This document shows, piece by piece, positions 25,210 through 32,022 of a DNA stretch of 32,616 bases. Within the stretch, counting starts at the first letter, position 1, and each line of letters starts with the position of its first letter. The stretch is from Verrucomicrobiota bacterium. GTDB lineage: Bacteria; Verrucomicrobiota; Verrucomicrobiia; JABWAM01. The notes under the pieces are model-generated. The model was given only the letters and a program-made list of their open reading frames with translations, made no database searches and was not told the origin of the DNA. Position numbers and translations under genes: made by a program. The stretch lies in contig JACQHZ010000416.1 of NCBI GenBank assembly GCA_016198745.1, forward strand, positions 1 through 32,616, read 5' to 3'.

Positions 25210-26394
25210 TCAGCCGGCGATTTCATCCCGCACGATGGCGCGCGCCATGGCGCCGAGAACAGCCGGACCCCGGCGGAATTGTTCGCTCGGACCAACCGAA
25301 GAACAGTTCACCTCGTAAATCAGGCCGAGTGTGCCAAAGGCGCGCGCCATCTGGTGTTCGAGCATAGACGGCGTCAGACCGCCGGTTTCCCGGAAAAACA
25401 TGCTGAACGCAGGGGTTTCAAACAGCAACCGGTTGAGAATATTCTTGTACCGGCGAGCCTTCTCAGGCCGGTCGAAAACGCCTTCGGGTTCCTGGAAAAC
25501 ATAGATTCCGTCGCCGGGCAAATCACCCGCGTTGCGCCATCCCGCAAAACCATGAAAATGGAGGCTGTACTCAGGGCGAAAGGCGCGCGCCAGCCACGAC
25601 CACAAGAGCTGATTTTCGTGAATGGCCAGGGGTTTCCCTTCCGCAGCCCCCTCAAAACCGACGCTGATGTTTACGGGCAGGCGTTGCGCGTTGGTTCCGC
25701 TGTTGCCCCGCACATTGCCGTCGGGGTTGACCATCGGAATCACCGCCACGTCGAAGTGGTCCGTGATCTCCCGGGCTTCGGCAATGGACGAGAGCAGGTA
25801 CTCCACGATTCCCTCGCAGGCCCGCGGGCCGCCATGCTCCGAGGGATGCTGGCCGGCCAGAACCAGCATCCGGGGAAGCTGCGCCTGCCGCCCGTGGATG
25901 CGCACCAGCGGGATGTCCCGGCCTTCGAAACTTTTCCCCAGCGATTCCACATCCATCCGCGCGGAGCGTTCGAGCGTGTCCAGCCAGGCGACAAGATCGA
26001 AATAACGCAACGGCGCGTCGGCGGCCACGTACATTTCCTCGCCGGGCCGCACCGGGATGTTCAGTTCGATATGGTCATCATGGAATTTCACCGCCGCGGG
26101 CCAGGTGCGGGCCAGCGGCGCCCAATGCGTCCAGTTCCGGGCCGCATACCAGACGGGTCCCGGAAAATGCGTCATGAAGTGGCTGTTCGCGAGCGCGGGG
26201 TCCGGATGGATTTCCACCCGAATGGTGACCGCTGGATCCTCCGGCGCGGCCGCGATGCGGAAACAAAAATAACGGTTGTACGAGCAGCTCGATTTCGCAT
26301 CGAAATAGTCGTGAATCGTATCAACCCGCCAGTGGCGGGGGCCAAGCTGGCGCGGCGCGCCGTGGCCGCACTCAAAATCGGTGGTGATTTTCAT
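25210..26394 (-). CDS. M14-family zinc carboxypeptidase
   Basis: A 394-residue metallopeptidase that would remove C-terminal residues from peptides, or act on amidated peptidoglycan or other amide substrates. The zinc ligands are visible as H183-x2-E186 (GQHPSEHGG) and H279 in LHFHGF; the catalytic glutamate is E361 in [18 protein letters not shown] (223-231) matches the usual substrate-binding N-x-DG/N-x-R stretch. An N-terminal beta domain (1-130) precedes the catalytic domain, as in the cytosolic carboxypeptidase-like M14 proteins. No signal peptide is seen. The ATG overlaps the stop of the pseudopilin gene (ATGA), and the lyase gene follows after 25 nt, so it is the middle gene of a three-gene operon. 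Confidence 0.9.
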   Translation of the reverse strand: MKITTDFECGHGAPRQLGPRHWRVDTIHDYFDAKSSCSYNRYFCFRIAAAPEDPAVTIRVEIHPDPALANSHFMTHFPGPVWYAARNWTHWAPLARTWPAAVKFHDDHIELNIPVRPGEEMYVAADAPLRYFDLVAWLDTLERSARMDVESLGKSFEGRDIPLVRIHGRQAQLPRMLVLAGQHPSEHGGPRACEGIVEYLLSSIAEAREITDHFDVAVIPMVNPDGNVRGNSGTNAQRLPVNISVGFEGAAEGKPLAIHENQLLWSWLARAFRPEYSLHFHGFAGWRNAGDLPGDGIYVFQEPEGVFDRPEKARRYKNILNRLLFETPAFSMFFRETGGLTPSMLEHQMARAFGTLGLIYEVNCSSVGPSEQFRRGPAVLGAMARAIVRDEIAG

Positions 26395-27098
26395 GGGGGC
26401 GCCGCAAACCAGTAGGCCGTCGCATCGCCGCGCACGTGTCGGCTGACGTGTCCGTCCAGGAACAGCACGTTGGCCCCGCCGGAATGCCAGAACCCCATCG
26501 TGGATTCGTTCGACTCGTAGTAGAAGCAGCTATACGGCCAGGCAGCTCCCCGCGGGGCTGAATCCATGATCTGCGGTTTTTCCGCCGGACGGCTTACCGC
26601 CGCCAGTTTGTAAACGACATCAGGACCGAGATAGTAATTGTACCCATAGTTGAACCGCTGATTCGGCGAGGCGCCAATGTCGCCATACTTCATCGGGCTG
26701 GTCGGGCATAGGAACACCGGCGAAACATTAATGCCTACCTCTCCCCAGTTCTGGAACTTGAGTCCGGCGGCAGGGAAATACTGCGCCCAGACCTTAAAGG
26801 CTGGAGTGGCCGCGTAGCACGGGATGAGGTCGCCGTCGTGTTCATCGGAATAAACCGATGAGGCCAGGCTGAATTGATGCAGATTGTTCACGCAAACCAT
26901 CGCGCGCCCCTTCTCGCGCGCCTGCTTCAACGCCGGCGCAAGCAGCGCCGCCAGCAACGCGATGATGGCAATGACCACCAGCAATTCAACAAGCGTAAAG
27001 GCATGGGGTGATGGAATAATGGAGTGATGGAGTGGTGGGGAACGATGATTGTGCCGTCTTTCAGGTTCTCGCATTACTCCAGCGTCCCAATACTCCAT
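26391..27098 (-). CDS. Prepilin-type N-terminal cleavage/H-x9-DG (DUF1559-like) protein
   Basis: A 235-residue pseudopilin-like exported protein. The class III signal [18 protein letters not shown] (cleavage after A33, before Phe, with Glu at +5) leads into a hydrophobic helix. A soluble domain with [19 protein letters not shown] follows, and near the C-terminus the H-x9-DG motif ([13 protein letters not shown]). Such proteins are greatly expanded in the Planctomycetota-Verrucomicrobiota group and are often placed beside secreted carbohydrate enzymes. Start choice: ATG 27098 gives a 33-residue leader; ATG 27074 is also possible. The frame is open upstream to 27317, but that part runs over palindromic repeats. 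It is the first gene of the operon with M14 and the lyase, and is probably under the promoter near 27333-27360. Confidence 0.88.
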   Translation of the reverse strand: MEYWDAGVMREPERRHNHRSPPLHHSIIPSPHAFTLVELLVVIAIIALLAALLAPALKQAREKGRAMVCVNNLHQFSLASSVYSDEHDGDLIPCYAATPAFKVWAQYFPAAGLKFQNWGEVGINVSPVFLCPTSPMKYGDIGASPNQRFNYGYNYYLGPDVVYKLAAVSRPAEKPQIMDSAPRGAAWPYSCFYYESNESTMGFWHSGGANVLFLDGHVSRHVRGDATAYWFAAPP

Positions 27099-27231
27099 GG
27101 TTCCACCTGTTTGCATTGCGGCGCGGCAACTACACAGATCATTTCCACGAACGCTTTTAGGGGTGCATGCAGTCGAAGACTCATCCAGGATATTCGATAC
27201 GCCCCCAGTCCGGACGGGGGCGGGATTCCCA

Positions 27232-27272
27232 TCCCGCCACGGCGGGACGGGAATGATCCCGCCACGGCGGAA
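27232..27272. repeat. Two tandem 16-nt palindromes (CCCGCC-NN-GGCGGG family)
   Basis: TCCCGCCACGGCGGGA at 27232-27247, and a near copy at 27257-27272 ending GGCGGAA. The same core occurs at 27443-27458, 28896-28911, 30259-30274 and, with a 3-nt loop, at 31854-31868. These two lie in the leader of the pseudopilin operon transcript. Confidence 0.8.
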
Positions 27273-27311
27273 CGAAGGGATGACCCGGGTCGTTACCATT
27301 CTCCAATACAT

Positions 27312-27330
27312 TAACAATCAGTGATTGTTA
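27312..27330. promoter_or_regulatory. Candidate operator, 19-bp palindrome
   Basis: TAACAATCA-G-TGATTGTTA has perfect 9-bp arms around one base. It lies just downstream of a predicted -10 element on the minus strand, across the expected start of transcription of the pseudopilin operon, a classic repressor position. The divergent GntR/LacI-type regulator is the natural candidate ligand. Confidence 0.55.
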
Positions 27331-27332
27331 TT

Positions 27333-27360
27333 ATCATATCACATTCATTCAATCATGCAA
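27333..27360 (-). promoter_or_regulatory. Candidate sigma70-type promoter for the pseudopilin/M14/lyase operon
   Basis: On the minus strand TTGCAT (27360-27355) is followed after 16 bases by TATGAT (27338-27333). The position, upstream of the palindrome at 27312-27330 and about 235 bases before ATG 27098, fits. The local sequence is A/T-rich. Confidence 0.5.
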
Positions 27361-27442
27361 TCCCTTTTTGACTCCTCGTACGCGACGGCTCGTTCGCCGC
27401 CGGGTGACTGCTTCAAGTATGCCAATGTCTTGATATGTGGCA

Positions 27443-27458
27443 TTCCGCCATGGCGGGG
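27443..27458. repeat. 16-nt palindrome, CCGCC-AT-GGCGG type
   Basis: TTCCGCCATGGCGGGG, a member of the small palindrome family, in the divergent intergenic region (27099-27597) between the pseudopilin operon and the GntR gene. The rest of that region holds the two promoter/operator candidates and no gene. Confidence 0.65.
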
Positions 27459-27534
27459 TGGTTTCCTTCGGCGCGCCGCCGGGGCCGGTGGCGCCACACC
27501 ATTTTCGTTTTGGATCAGGAGGCGTTCGCATCAC

Positions 27535-27562
27535 TTGACTTCATGATGAAACAGTGTATTAA
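27535..27562 (+). promoter_or_regulatory. Candidate sigma70-type promoter for the GntR-type regulator
   Basis: TTGACT (27535-27540), 16 bases, TATTAA (27557-27562). The predicted transcription start is around 27569, some 30 bases before ATG 27598. Confidence 0.5.
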
Positions 27563-27564
27563 AG

Positions 27565-27581
27565 TGGTATTAACTGTATCA
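27565..27581. promoter_or_regulatory. Candidate autoregulatory operator
   Basis: TGGTAT-TAACT-GTATCA is an imperfect inverted repeat (arms match at 4 of 6) over the predicted start site of the regulator gene. Its position suggests autoregulation. The support is positional and the arms are short. Confidence 0.35.
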
Positions 27582-27597
27582 ATTAAAACCCTTGTGC

Positions 27598-28767
27598 ATG
27601 AACAAATCATTCCATGCTCAACCTGCACGGTCCGGTGCGGCCATCGCTCCTAACGGCATCCGCATGAAGCCGGCGGAACGGGTGTTTCGATTCCTGGAAA
27701 GCGAACTTGAAAGACCGGGTATTCAGGAGGGAAACCGCCTGCCCACCATCCGGGAACTGGCGGGGCGGCTCAAAGTGAGCACGTTCACGGTTCAGAAGGT
27801 TTTCCAGCGTTTGGCCGGCGAGGGCCGGATTCGCGTCGAGGTGGGCAACGGCGCCTTTTTTCTCGCCTCCGGGCGGAAAGCGGATCACGCCTTCATTACC
27901 TTGGGCATTCCCGCGCCGGGCGCGATGTCCAACGACATCTGGGGCCAGCGAATCTGCTGCGGCATGTTGAACATGGCTGCCCGTTCCGGGAAAGGCGTCC
28001 GGTTTCTGCCGTTGGCTTGTTGGGAACGGGAAGGCAGGCTTGACCGGTCGCTGCTGCTGAACATGGTTTCCCAACTGGACGGCTTGGTCCTTTTTCCTGA
28101 CGCGGATAATGATCCGGTCCGTTTGGGTTACGACCGGGCCGGCAAACCTGTAGTGGACTTGAATCCCCCCTCGGAAACAAGCACCGCCAATTTTGTCTCG
28201 CCGGACTACTTTGGCGCCAGCGTCGCGTTGGGGGGCGCGTGGCGCGCGCTCGGAAAGAAACGCGTTCTTTTTCTGACGGGCGCTCCCTTGGAAGCGTCGG
28301 TTTCCAATCGCTTGCGCCTGGCGGGGTTGGCGGCCGGCTTGGGGCAGAACCCGATGGGATTCCTGGTTGGTTGCCGGGTGATCATCGCGGATTCGGTGGA
28401 AGAGGAGGGCGGCCGTCGGGCGATGCAATGGATTCTCTCCCGCGGCAAGTGGGTCCCGGACGCGGTTTATTGCTTCGGCGACCTGCTGGCCCTGGGCGCA
28501 GTCAAGGCGCTGCGCGAACACGGCGTGAAAATACCCGCCGAAACGAGCGTGGTGGGCGGAACGGGTTTGGACCTCTCAACCACAACCTGCCCCGAACTGA
28601 CCCGGACCGGACAACCCTTCGAGAAAATCGGGGAGGAACTCGTCGGCATGCTTCAACAACGCATCCGGTGCGGAGGGGCATCGGCGCCCGGTCGTTTTCT
28701 TCCCATGTCTTTTATCGCGGGCGGGACGACCAGCGCAAAGGAAAATGAACTGCTCGTCTTGCAGTGA
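27598..28767 (+). CDS. GntR-family regulator with LacI/periplasmic-binding-type sensor domain
   Basis: A 389-residue transcription factor. The N-terminal winged helix-turn-helix is of the GntR type: GIQEGNRLPTIRELAGRLKV then STFTVQKVFQRLAGEGRI (about residues 42-85). The rest is a LacI-like effector domain, with LVLFPDADNDPV, FVSPDYFGASVALGGAWRAL, KRVLFLTGA, DAVYCFGDLLALGAVKAL and VVGGTGLDLSTTTCPELT in the usual order. Such hybrid regulators usually sense a sugar or oligosaccharide. The start is ATG 27598; an internal ATG at 27664 would still keep the whole DNA-binding domain. It is transcribed divergently from the pseudopilin/M14/lyase operon, with palindromes at both predicted start sites, so it probably controls that operon and itself. 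Confidence 0.88.
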   Translation: MNKSFHAQPARSGAAIAPNGIRMKPAERVFRFLESELERPGIQEGNRLPTIRELAGRLKVSTFTVQKVFQRLAGEGRIRVEVGNGAFFLASGRKADHAFITLGIPAPGAMSNDIWGQRICCGMLNMAARSGKGVRFLPLACWEREGRLDRSLLLNMVSQLDGLVLFPDADNDPVRLGYDRAGKPVVDLNPPSETSTANFVSPDYFGASVALGGAWRALGKKRVLFLTGAPLEASVSNRLRLAGLAAGLGQNPMGFLVGCRVIIADSVEEEGGRRAMQWILSRGKWVPDAVYCFGDLLALGAVKALREHGVKIPAETSVVGGTGLDLSTTTCPELTRTGQPFEKIGEELVGMLQQRIRCGGASAPGRFLPMSFIAGGTTSAKENELLVLQ

Positions 28768-28859
28768 GCGATGGCAGGATTTGTCATGGGGGCGGGGTTA
28801 AGCAAATGTAACTACTCAGGTTCAGGGTTCAATGGTTCACGGTTCACGGTTGGAAAGAC

Positions 28860-29004
28860 ATGAAGATCGAGCGTTTTGAAGACATTGAGTGGTGGTCCCG
28901 CCACGGCGGGAGCGCGCGAACTGACCTTCAAGGTCTATCACCTGACCAAGGAACTACTTCACGAAATACGAAATGCCCGTGAAAAAGACAACCGTGAACC
29001 GTGA
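28860..29004 (+). pseudogene. Four-helix-bundle (23S intervening-sequence) protein gene remnant
   Basis: ATG 28860 reads MKIERFEDIEWW, the family N-terminus. A 16-nt palindrome (28896-28911) then shifts the frame. After it, the expected continuation ARELTFKVYHLTKELLHEI can be read to a stop at 29002-29004. The middle and C-terminal helices (about 80 residues) are missing. Proteins of this family are small helical bundles of about 120 residues, named for ORFs in rRNA intervening sequences. This copy is broken by an insertion and a deletion. Confidence 0.7.
28896..28911. repeat. 16-nt palindrome inserted in the four-helix-bundle remnant
   Basis: TCCCGCCACGGCGGGA, identical to the copy at 27232-27247. 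It separates the codons for IEWW from those for ARELTF and, being 16 bases, moves the frame by one. Confidence 0.8.
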
Positions 29005-29033
29005 ACCTGATAACCTGAGTAGTTACAAAGAAG

Positions 29034-30080
29034 ATGCAAATCAACCAGTTGAAGGGCGCCCCATTCGAACGGGGCAGGCAACACGGCGCGCTGCACCGGG
29101 ACCGGATTCGCGCATTTATTGAAGAGAGACGAATGAAGAGGGATCAAAGCGCCATTCACAGTCCTGAGCTGTTAAACGGATTCATCAGGTGTCATCAGAA
29201 CTTTTCGCCGGATTTATATGAAGAAGTAAACGGCATTGCGGAAGGCAGCAATGTGTCCATGGATGATATCTGGCTGGTCAATGGCTACTGGAGATACTTC
29301 CGGGAGCTGGAATGTCTGAAGCCGGAAACCGCCTGCACGTCCTTTTGCTATCGCAGGCCGGGAACAAGGGAAGTGTTCATCGGCCAGACTTCCGACCACA
29401 GCGATCCGAAAACGCAGGATTACATGGTTGCATTCACACTCCAAGGCAATGACATCCCTGAAACGTTCATGGTCGCTTTCTCAGGAAGCGTTGGGTTGTT
29501 CGGGTTCAACGCAAACGGTCTGGGAGTGATGCTGAATAATCTGCCCACGCTTGATGTGAAGGAGGGCGTTACCGCATTTTTCGCCGTCCGCGAGGCGCTG
29601 AGATGCAAAACCGCCCGCGAATCCTCGGAACGCCTGGAAAAAGCGGTTTTTGGGGCCTGTCATCATTTTCTGATTGCCGACCCAAGCGGCGCCGTGTTCG
29701 GCATTGAGACGGCGGGAGACCGAACGGCAAGAATAACACCCGAGACCGAATGGTATGCGCACGCCAACCACTACACCGATTCCAGGTTCATTGGCCCAAA
29801 CATGCCGCCCGCGCATCTGGACCCGAATCATGCCGGCCACAATTCATATTTGCGGCAGAACCGGATGAGTGAAATTCTGCAAGAATTTCCGGACGATGCG
29901 GATGAAAAAATGCTGCTTGCGGCGCTGGGCGACCATGACCATGCGCCCTCCTGCATCTGTGTTCACGAACCGCAAAACGGCAAGACATGCGCTGCAATCG
30001 TCGTTGCCCTCCATAAACGGAAGGCATTTCTTGCAACGGGCAATCCCTGCGAAGGAGTATTCGCCGAAATTAGATTATGA
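29034..30080 (+). CDS. C45-family Ntn hydrolase / acyltransferase-like (isopenicillin acyltransferase family)
   Basis: A 348-residue protein related to acyl-CoA:6-aminopenicillanate acyltransferase (peptidase family C45). These enzymes self-cleave before a cysteine, which becomes the N-terminal nucleophile and hydrolyses amide bonds. The likely nucleophile is C101 in ETA|CTSF, followed by FIGQTSDHSD, as expected after the cleavage site. The N-terminal propeptide has FERGRQHGALHRDRIRAFIE and a VNGIAEGSNVSMDDIWLVN block, typical of the family. VGLFGFNANGLGVMLNNLPT matches the core sandwich. The C-terminal HDHAPSCICVHEP is also conserved in this family. There is no signal peptide. ATG 29034 follows the IVS-like element by 7 bases, so the element supplies its leader. 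The substrate is unknown. Confidence 0.88.
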   Translation: MQINQLKGAPFERGRQHGALHRDRIRAFIEERRMKRDQSAIHSPELLNGFIRCHQNFSPDLYEEVNGIAEGSNVSMDDIWLVNGYWRYFRELECLKPETACTSFCYRRPGTREVFIGQTSDHSDPKTQDYMVAFTLQGNDIPETFMVAFSGSVGLFGFNANGLGVMLNNLPTLDVKEGVTAFFAVREALRCKTARESSERLEKAVFGACHHFLIADPSGAVFGIETAGDRTARITPETEWYAHANHYTDSRFIGPNMPPAHLDPNHAGHNSYLRQNRMSEILQEFPDDADEKMLLAALGDHDHAPSCICVHEPQNGKTCAAIVVALHKRKAFLATGNPCEGVFAEIRL

Positions 30081-30099
30081 AATGACCAGGGGGGTGTGG

Positions 30100-30146
30100 T
30101 AGTCCAGCGACTTTCGGGCGGCGGATTTTGCCGATGGCTTCCGAAA
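30100..30146 (+). repeat. Dispersed ~47-nt repeat, copy B
   Basis: TAGTCCAGCGACTTTCGGGC at the start and ATGGCTTCCGAAAA at the end; an ungapped match, roughly 80 percent, to the reverse strand of 13963-14009. It is located in the 224-base gap between the C45 gene and glcF, which holds this repeat, one small palindrome and no gene. Confidence 0.7.
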
Positions 30147-30258
30147 AAAAGCTCCCCCCCTGCTCAGAAAACGCCTATAGTTGTGGGCGCGGCGGGCGAG
30201 TCATCCGTCATCGGTCCACCGCAGAGCGGGACGCCCGGCGGATCGCGCGTTTGCAAAG

Positions 30259-30274
30259 ACCCGCCTTGGCGGGA
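30259..30274. repeat. 16-nt palindrome, CCCGCC-TT-GGCGGG type
   Basis: ACCCGCCTTGGCGGGA, a member of the same small palindrome family, 31 bases downstream of the glcF stop codon (minus strand). It could form a short strong hairpin in that transcript, but no T-tract follows. Confidence 0.65.
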
Positions 30275-30304
30275 CCAACGTTGGGAAAAATGCCGGGAGG
30301 CAGG

Positions 30305-31591
30305 TTATGCACCCGGCGTCGCCTCACGAAGCGATTCAACCAGGAAATCGGCGAGGTGCACCACCCGGATATGGCCGGCGCCTGCCTGGCGCAATCCCGC
30401 CTGGATTTGAAGAATGCAACCCGGGTTGGTGGTCACCACCGTTCGCGCGCCGGTTTTCAAAATGTTCTGAACCTTGCGGTCGCGCAACCGGCGGGCCATC
30501 TCCGGTTCCGTGAGGTTATAGCTGCCGGCGCTGCCGCAGCACAAATCCGATTCCGGCAGGGCGATCCAGCGGTCGCCGACCAATGTCCGCAGCAGCTTGC
30601 GCGGCGGTTCCGTGATGCGTTGCGCATGCGCAAGATGGCAGGCATCGTGATAGGTCGCCGGGAGCGACGGGTCCGGCGCGCGCGCGCGCGGCAAGGATTT
30701 CAACGGGGCCAGCCATTCGACAAGGTCCTTCACCTTGGCGCTGAAGCGGGCGCCGCGTTCCGCCCATTTGGGATTGGCGTGCAGCAACTGGCCGTACTCT
30801 TTGAGCGTCGAACCGCATCCTGCGGCGTTGATGATGATGGCGTCCACGTCGAGCTTTTCGAAGACCCGGATATTCCGCCGCGCGCAGGCCCGCGCTCGTC
30901 GGAGATTGCCTGCATGAGCGTAAAGCGCGCCGCAGCAAACCTGGCGCGGCGGCGTCACCACCTCGTAGCCGGCCAGGTTCAGCAGCCGCACGCTGGATTG
31001 GTTGGTCCGACCGAACATCACGCTCATGACACAACCGCTGATGAAGCCCACCCGGCCGCGTCTGGGTTCCGTCGCCGCCGGCGAGATTTCCGGCAGAACC
31101 GTTGCGTCCATCGCGTCAGGGAGCAGCGCCAGGGCGTCGCGGGCGAAGGACGGCAGGAGCCATTCACAACGGAACCGGCGGATCAGGTTTGCAGGGAGCA
31201 GCGCCAGCTTCAGACGCCATGGGAAAGGGAATACCCGCTCGATCACGATCCGTCGCAGAATTTTCTGAAACGCGGAGCGCGTGTGGCATTTTTCGATATG
31301 ATCGCGCGTGGCTTCAAGCAATTCGCCGTATTGAACGCCGCTTGGGCATGCGACTTCACAGGCCCTGCAGCCAAGGCAGAGATCAATGTGATGAACGACG
31401 GCATTGCGCAGGGGAACCCTTCCGTCCTGAAGCGCGCGCATCAGGTAAATCCGCCCGCGCGGCGAGTTGTTTTCGTTGCCGGTTTCAAGGTAAGTGGGAC
31501 ATACGGAGAGGCATAGCCCGCAGTGAACGCACGCCAGCGCCTTGTCCTGGTCGAGAAACCGACTCAAATGCGATGGAACGGGCGGGTTCAT
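30305..31591 (-). CDS. glcF: Glycolate oxidase iron-sulfur subunit GlcF
   Basis: Electron-transfer subunit of the membrane-associated glycolate dehydrogenase (GlcDEF), which oxidises glycolate to glyoxylate. The 428-residue product has two [4Fe-4S] cluster motifs, C21-C24-C27-C31 (CVHCGLCLSVCP) and C72-C75-C78-C82 (CLGCRACEVACP). Two CCG-type cysteine-rich domains follow (VGFISGCVMSVMF with QVCCGALYAHAGN, and YHDACHLAHAQ with LPESDLCCGSAGSYN). Length and order match GlcF. It lies downstream of glcE on the same strand, but the usual tight spacing is broken by a 424-bp repeat element (31597-32020). The ATG at 31591 is only six bases from that element, and no Shine-Dalgarno sequence is evident. 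Confidence 0.94.
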   Translation of the reverse strand: MNPPVPSHLSRFLDQDKALACVHCGLCLSVCPTYLETGNENNSPRGRIYLMRALQDGRVPLRNAVVHHIDLCLGCRACEVACPSGVQYGELLEATRDHIEKCHTRSAFQKILRRIVIERVFPFPWRLKLALLPANLIRRFRCEWLLPSFARDALALLPDAMDATVLPEISPAATEPRRGRVGFISGCVMSVMFGRTNQSSVRLLNLAGYEVVTPPRQVCCGALYAHAGNLRRARACARRNIRVFEKLDVDAIIINAAGCGSTLKEYGQLLHANPKWAERGARFSAKVKDLVEWLAPLKSLPRARAPDPSLPATYHDACHLAHAQRITEPPRKLLRTLVGDRWIALPESDLCCGSAGSYNLTEPEMARRLRDRKVQNILKTGARTVVTTNPGCILQIQAGLRQAGAGHIRVVHLADFLVESLREATPGA

Positions 31592-31612
31592 GGAGAGTAA
31601 CTACTCAGGTTC

Positions 31613-31757
31613 ATGGCACTTGGCGCTGCGGCAGCCGCTTGGCAGCCACGCCGCCGCAGCTGCCTGGCAGGGCAGCCACAGGTCGCGGCGACCCGCGACG
31701 CGGTTGCCAAGCGACACTGCTGCAGTGCCAAGCACCTTGTGGGGTCGCGCTGCCAAG
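31613..31757. repeat. Nested structured GC-rich insert flanked by 7-bp direct repeats
   Basis: 145 bases inside copy 2, with CAGGTTC on both sides (31606-31612 and 31758-31764) as a possible target duplication. The inside has GCTTGGCA (left) and TGCCAAGC (right, three times) as inverted motifs, plus GCGGCAGCCGC and CCGCGACGCGG palindromes, so a folded RNA or DNA is likely. Removing it restores the end sequence seen in copy 1. Caution: CAGGTTC-like words are natural in this element. Confidence 0.55.
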
Positions 31758-31783
31758 CAGGTTCACCGGTTCACGGTTCACGG

Positions 31784-31966
31784 TTATCTTTTCCACGGGC
31801 GTTTCGTATTTCGTGAGGTAGTTGTAATTAACCAGGTTGTCAGGTTCACGGTTTCCGCCCCAGGCGGATTCAAAGGTTGAAAGTTTACCACTCTGTGGTA
31901 CGGGGCAAGCGGTTTCACGTGGAGAAAGCGCTCGACCAGCCTGCTGTTGCGCGGGCAGGTCTTCAT
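31784..31966 (-). CDS. Short ORF inside repeat element copy 2
   Basis: ATG 31966 occupies the same place, with the same upstream sequence, as the four-helix-bundle start in copy 1. The 60-residue product (MKTCPRNSRLVERFLHVKPL...) shows no four-helix-bundle similarity. It ends in sequence (ITTTSRNTKRPWKR) that is the common 3' block of the element read in another frame. Probably a degenerate interior, not a working protein. Confidence 0.25.
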   Translation of the reverse strand: MKTCPRNSRLVERFLHVKPLAPYHRVVNFQPLNPPGAETVNLTTWLITTTSRNTKRPWKR

Positions 31967-32022
31967 GCTTTTCCAACCGTTGAACCGTTGAACCCCTGAA
32001 CCGTGAACTTGAGCAGTTACGG

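Larger units (their letters stand above)
28808..29026 (+). mobile_element. IVS-like inverted-repeat element, copy 1
   Basis: A 219-bp element with long inverted ends. Outer arms are GTAACTACTCAGGTT (28808-28822) and its exact complement (29012-29026), 15 of 15. Inner arms are GGTTCACGGTTCACGGTTG (28834-28852) and its exact complement (28989-29007), 19 of 19. Between them is a broken four-helix-bundle gene. The arrangement (pairing ends around a four-helix-bundle gene) is that of a 23S rRNA intervening sequence, but here it is intergenic, 7 bases before the C45 hydrolase start. A second copy lies at 31597-32020 in reverse orientation. No clear target duplication was seen. Confidence 0.75.
31597..32020 (-). 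mobile_element. IVS-like inverted-repeat element, copy 2, between glcE and glcF
   Basis: A 424-bp relative of the element at 28808-29026, in reverse orientation. The ends are GTAACTACTCAGGTTC (31597-31612) and, on the minus strand, GTAACTGCTCAAGTTC (32020-32005), matching at 14 of 16. From 32020 inward the minus strand repeats the same leader (runs of GGTTCA, then GGTTGGAAA and ATGAAG). The other end shares the block CACGAAATACGAA and CCGTGAACCGTGAACC with copy 1. It fills almost all of the glcE-glcF gap (2 bases after the glcE stop, 5 before the glcF start). It contains a nested structured insert and one small palindrome (31854-31868). Confidence 0.72.

Noticed and set aside
30128-31516. Long plus-strand ORF opposite glcF
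   Set aside because: glcF on the other strand has all eight cluster cysteines; this is its shadow.
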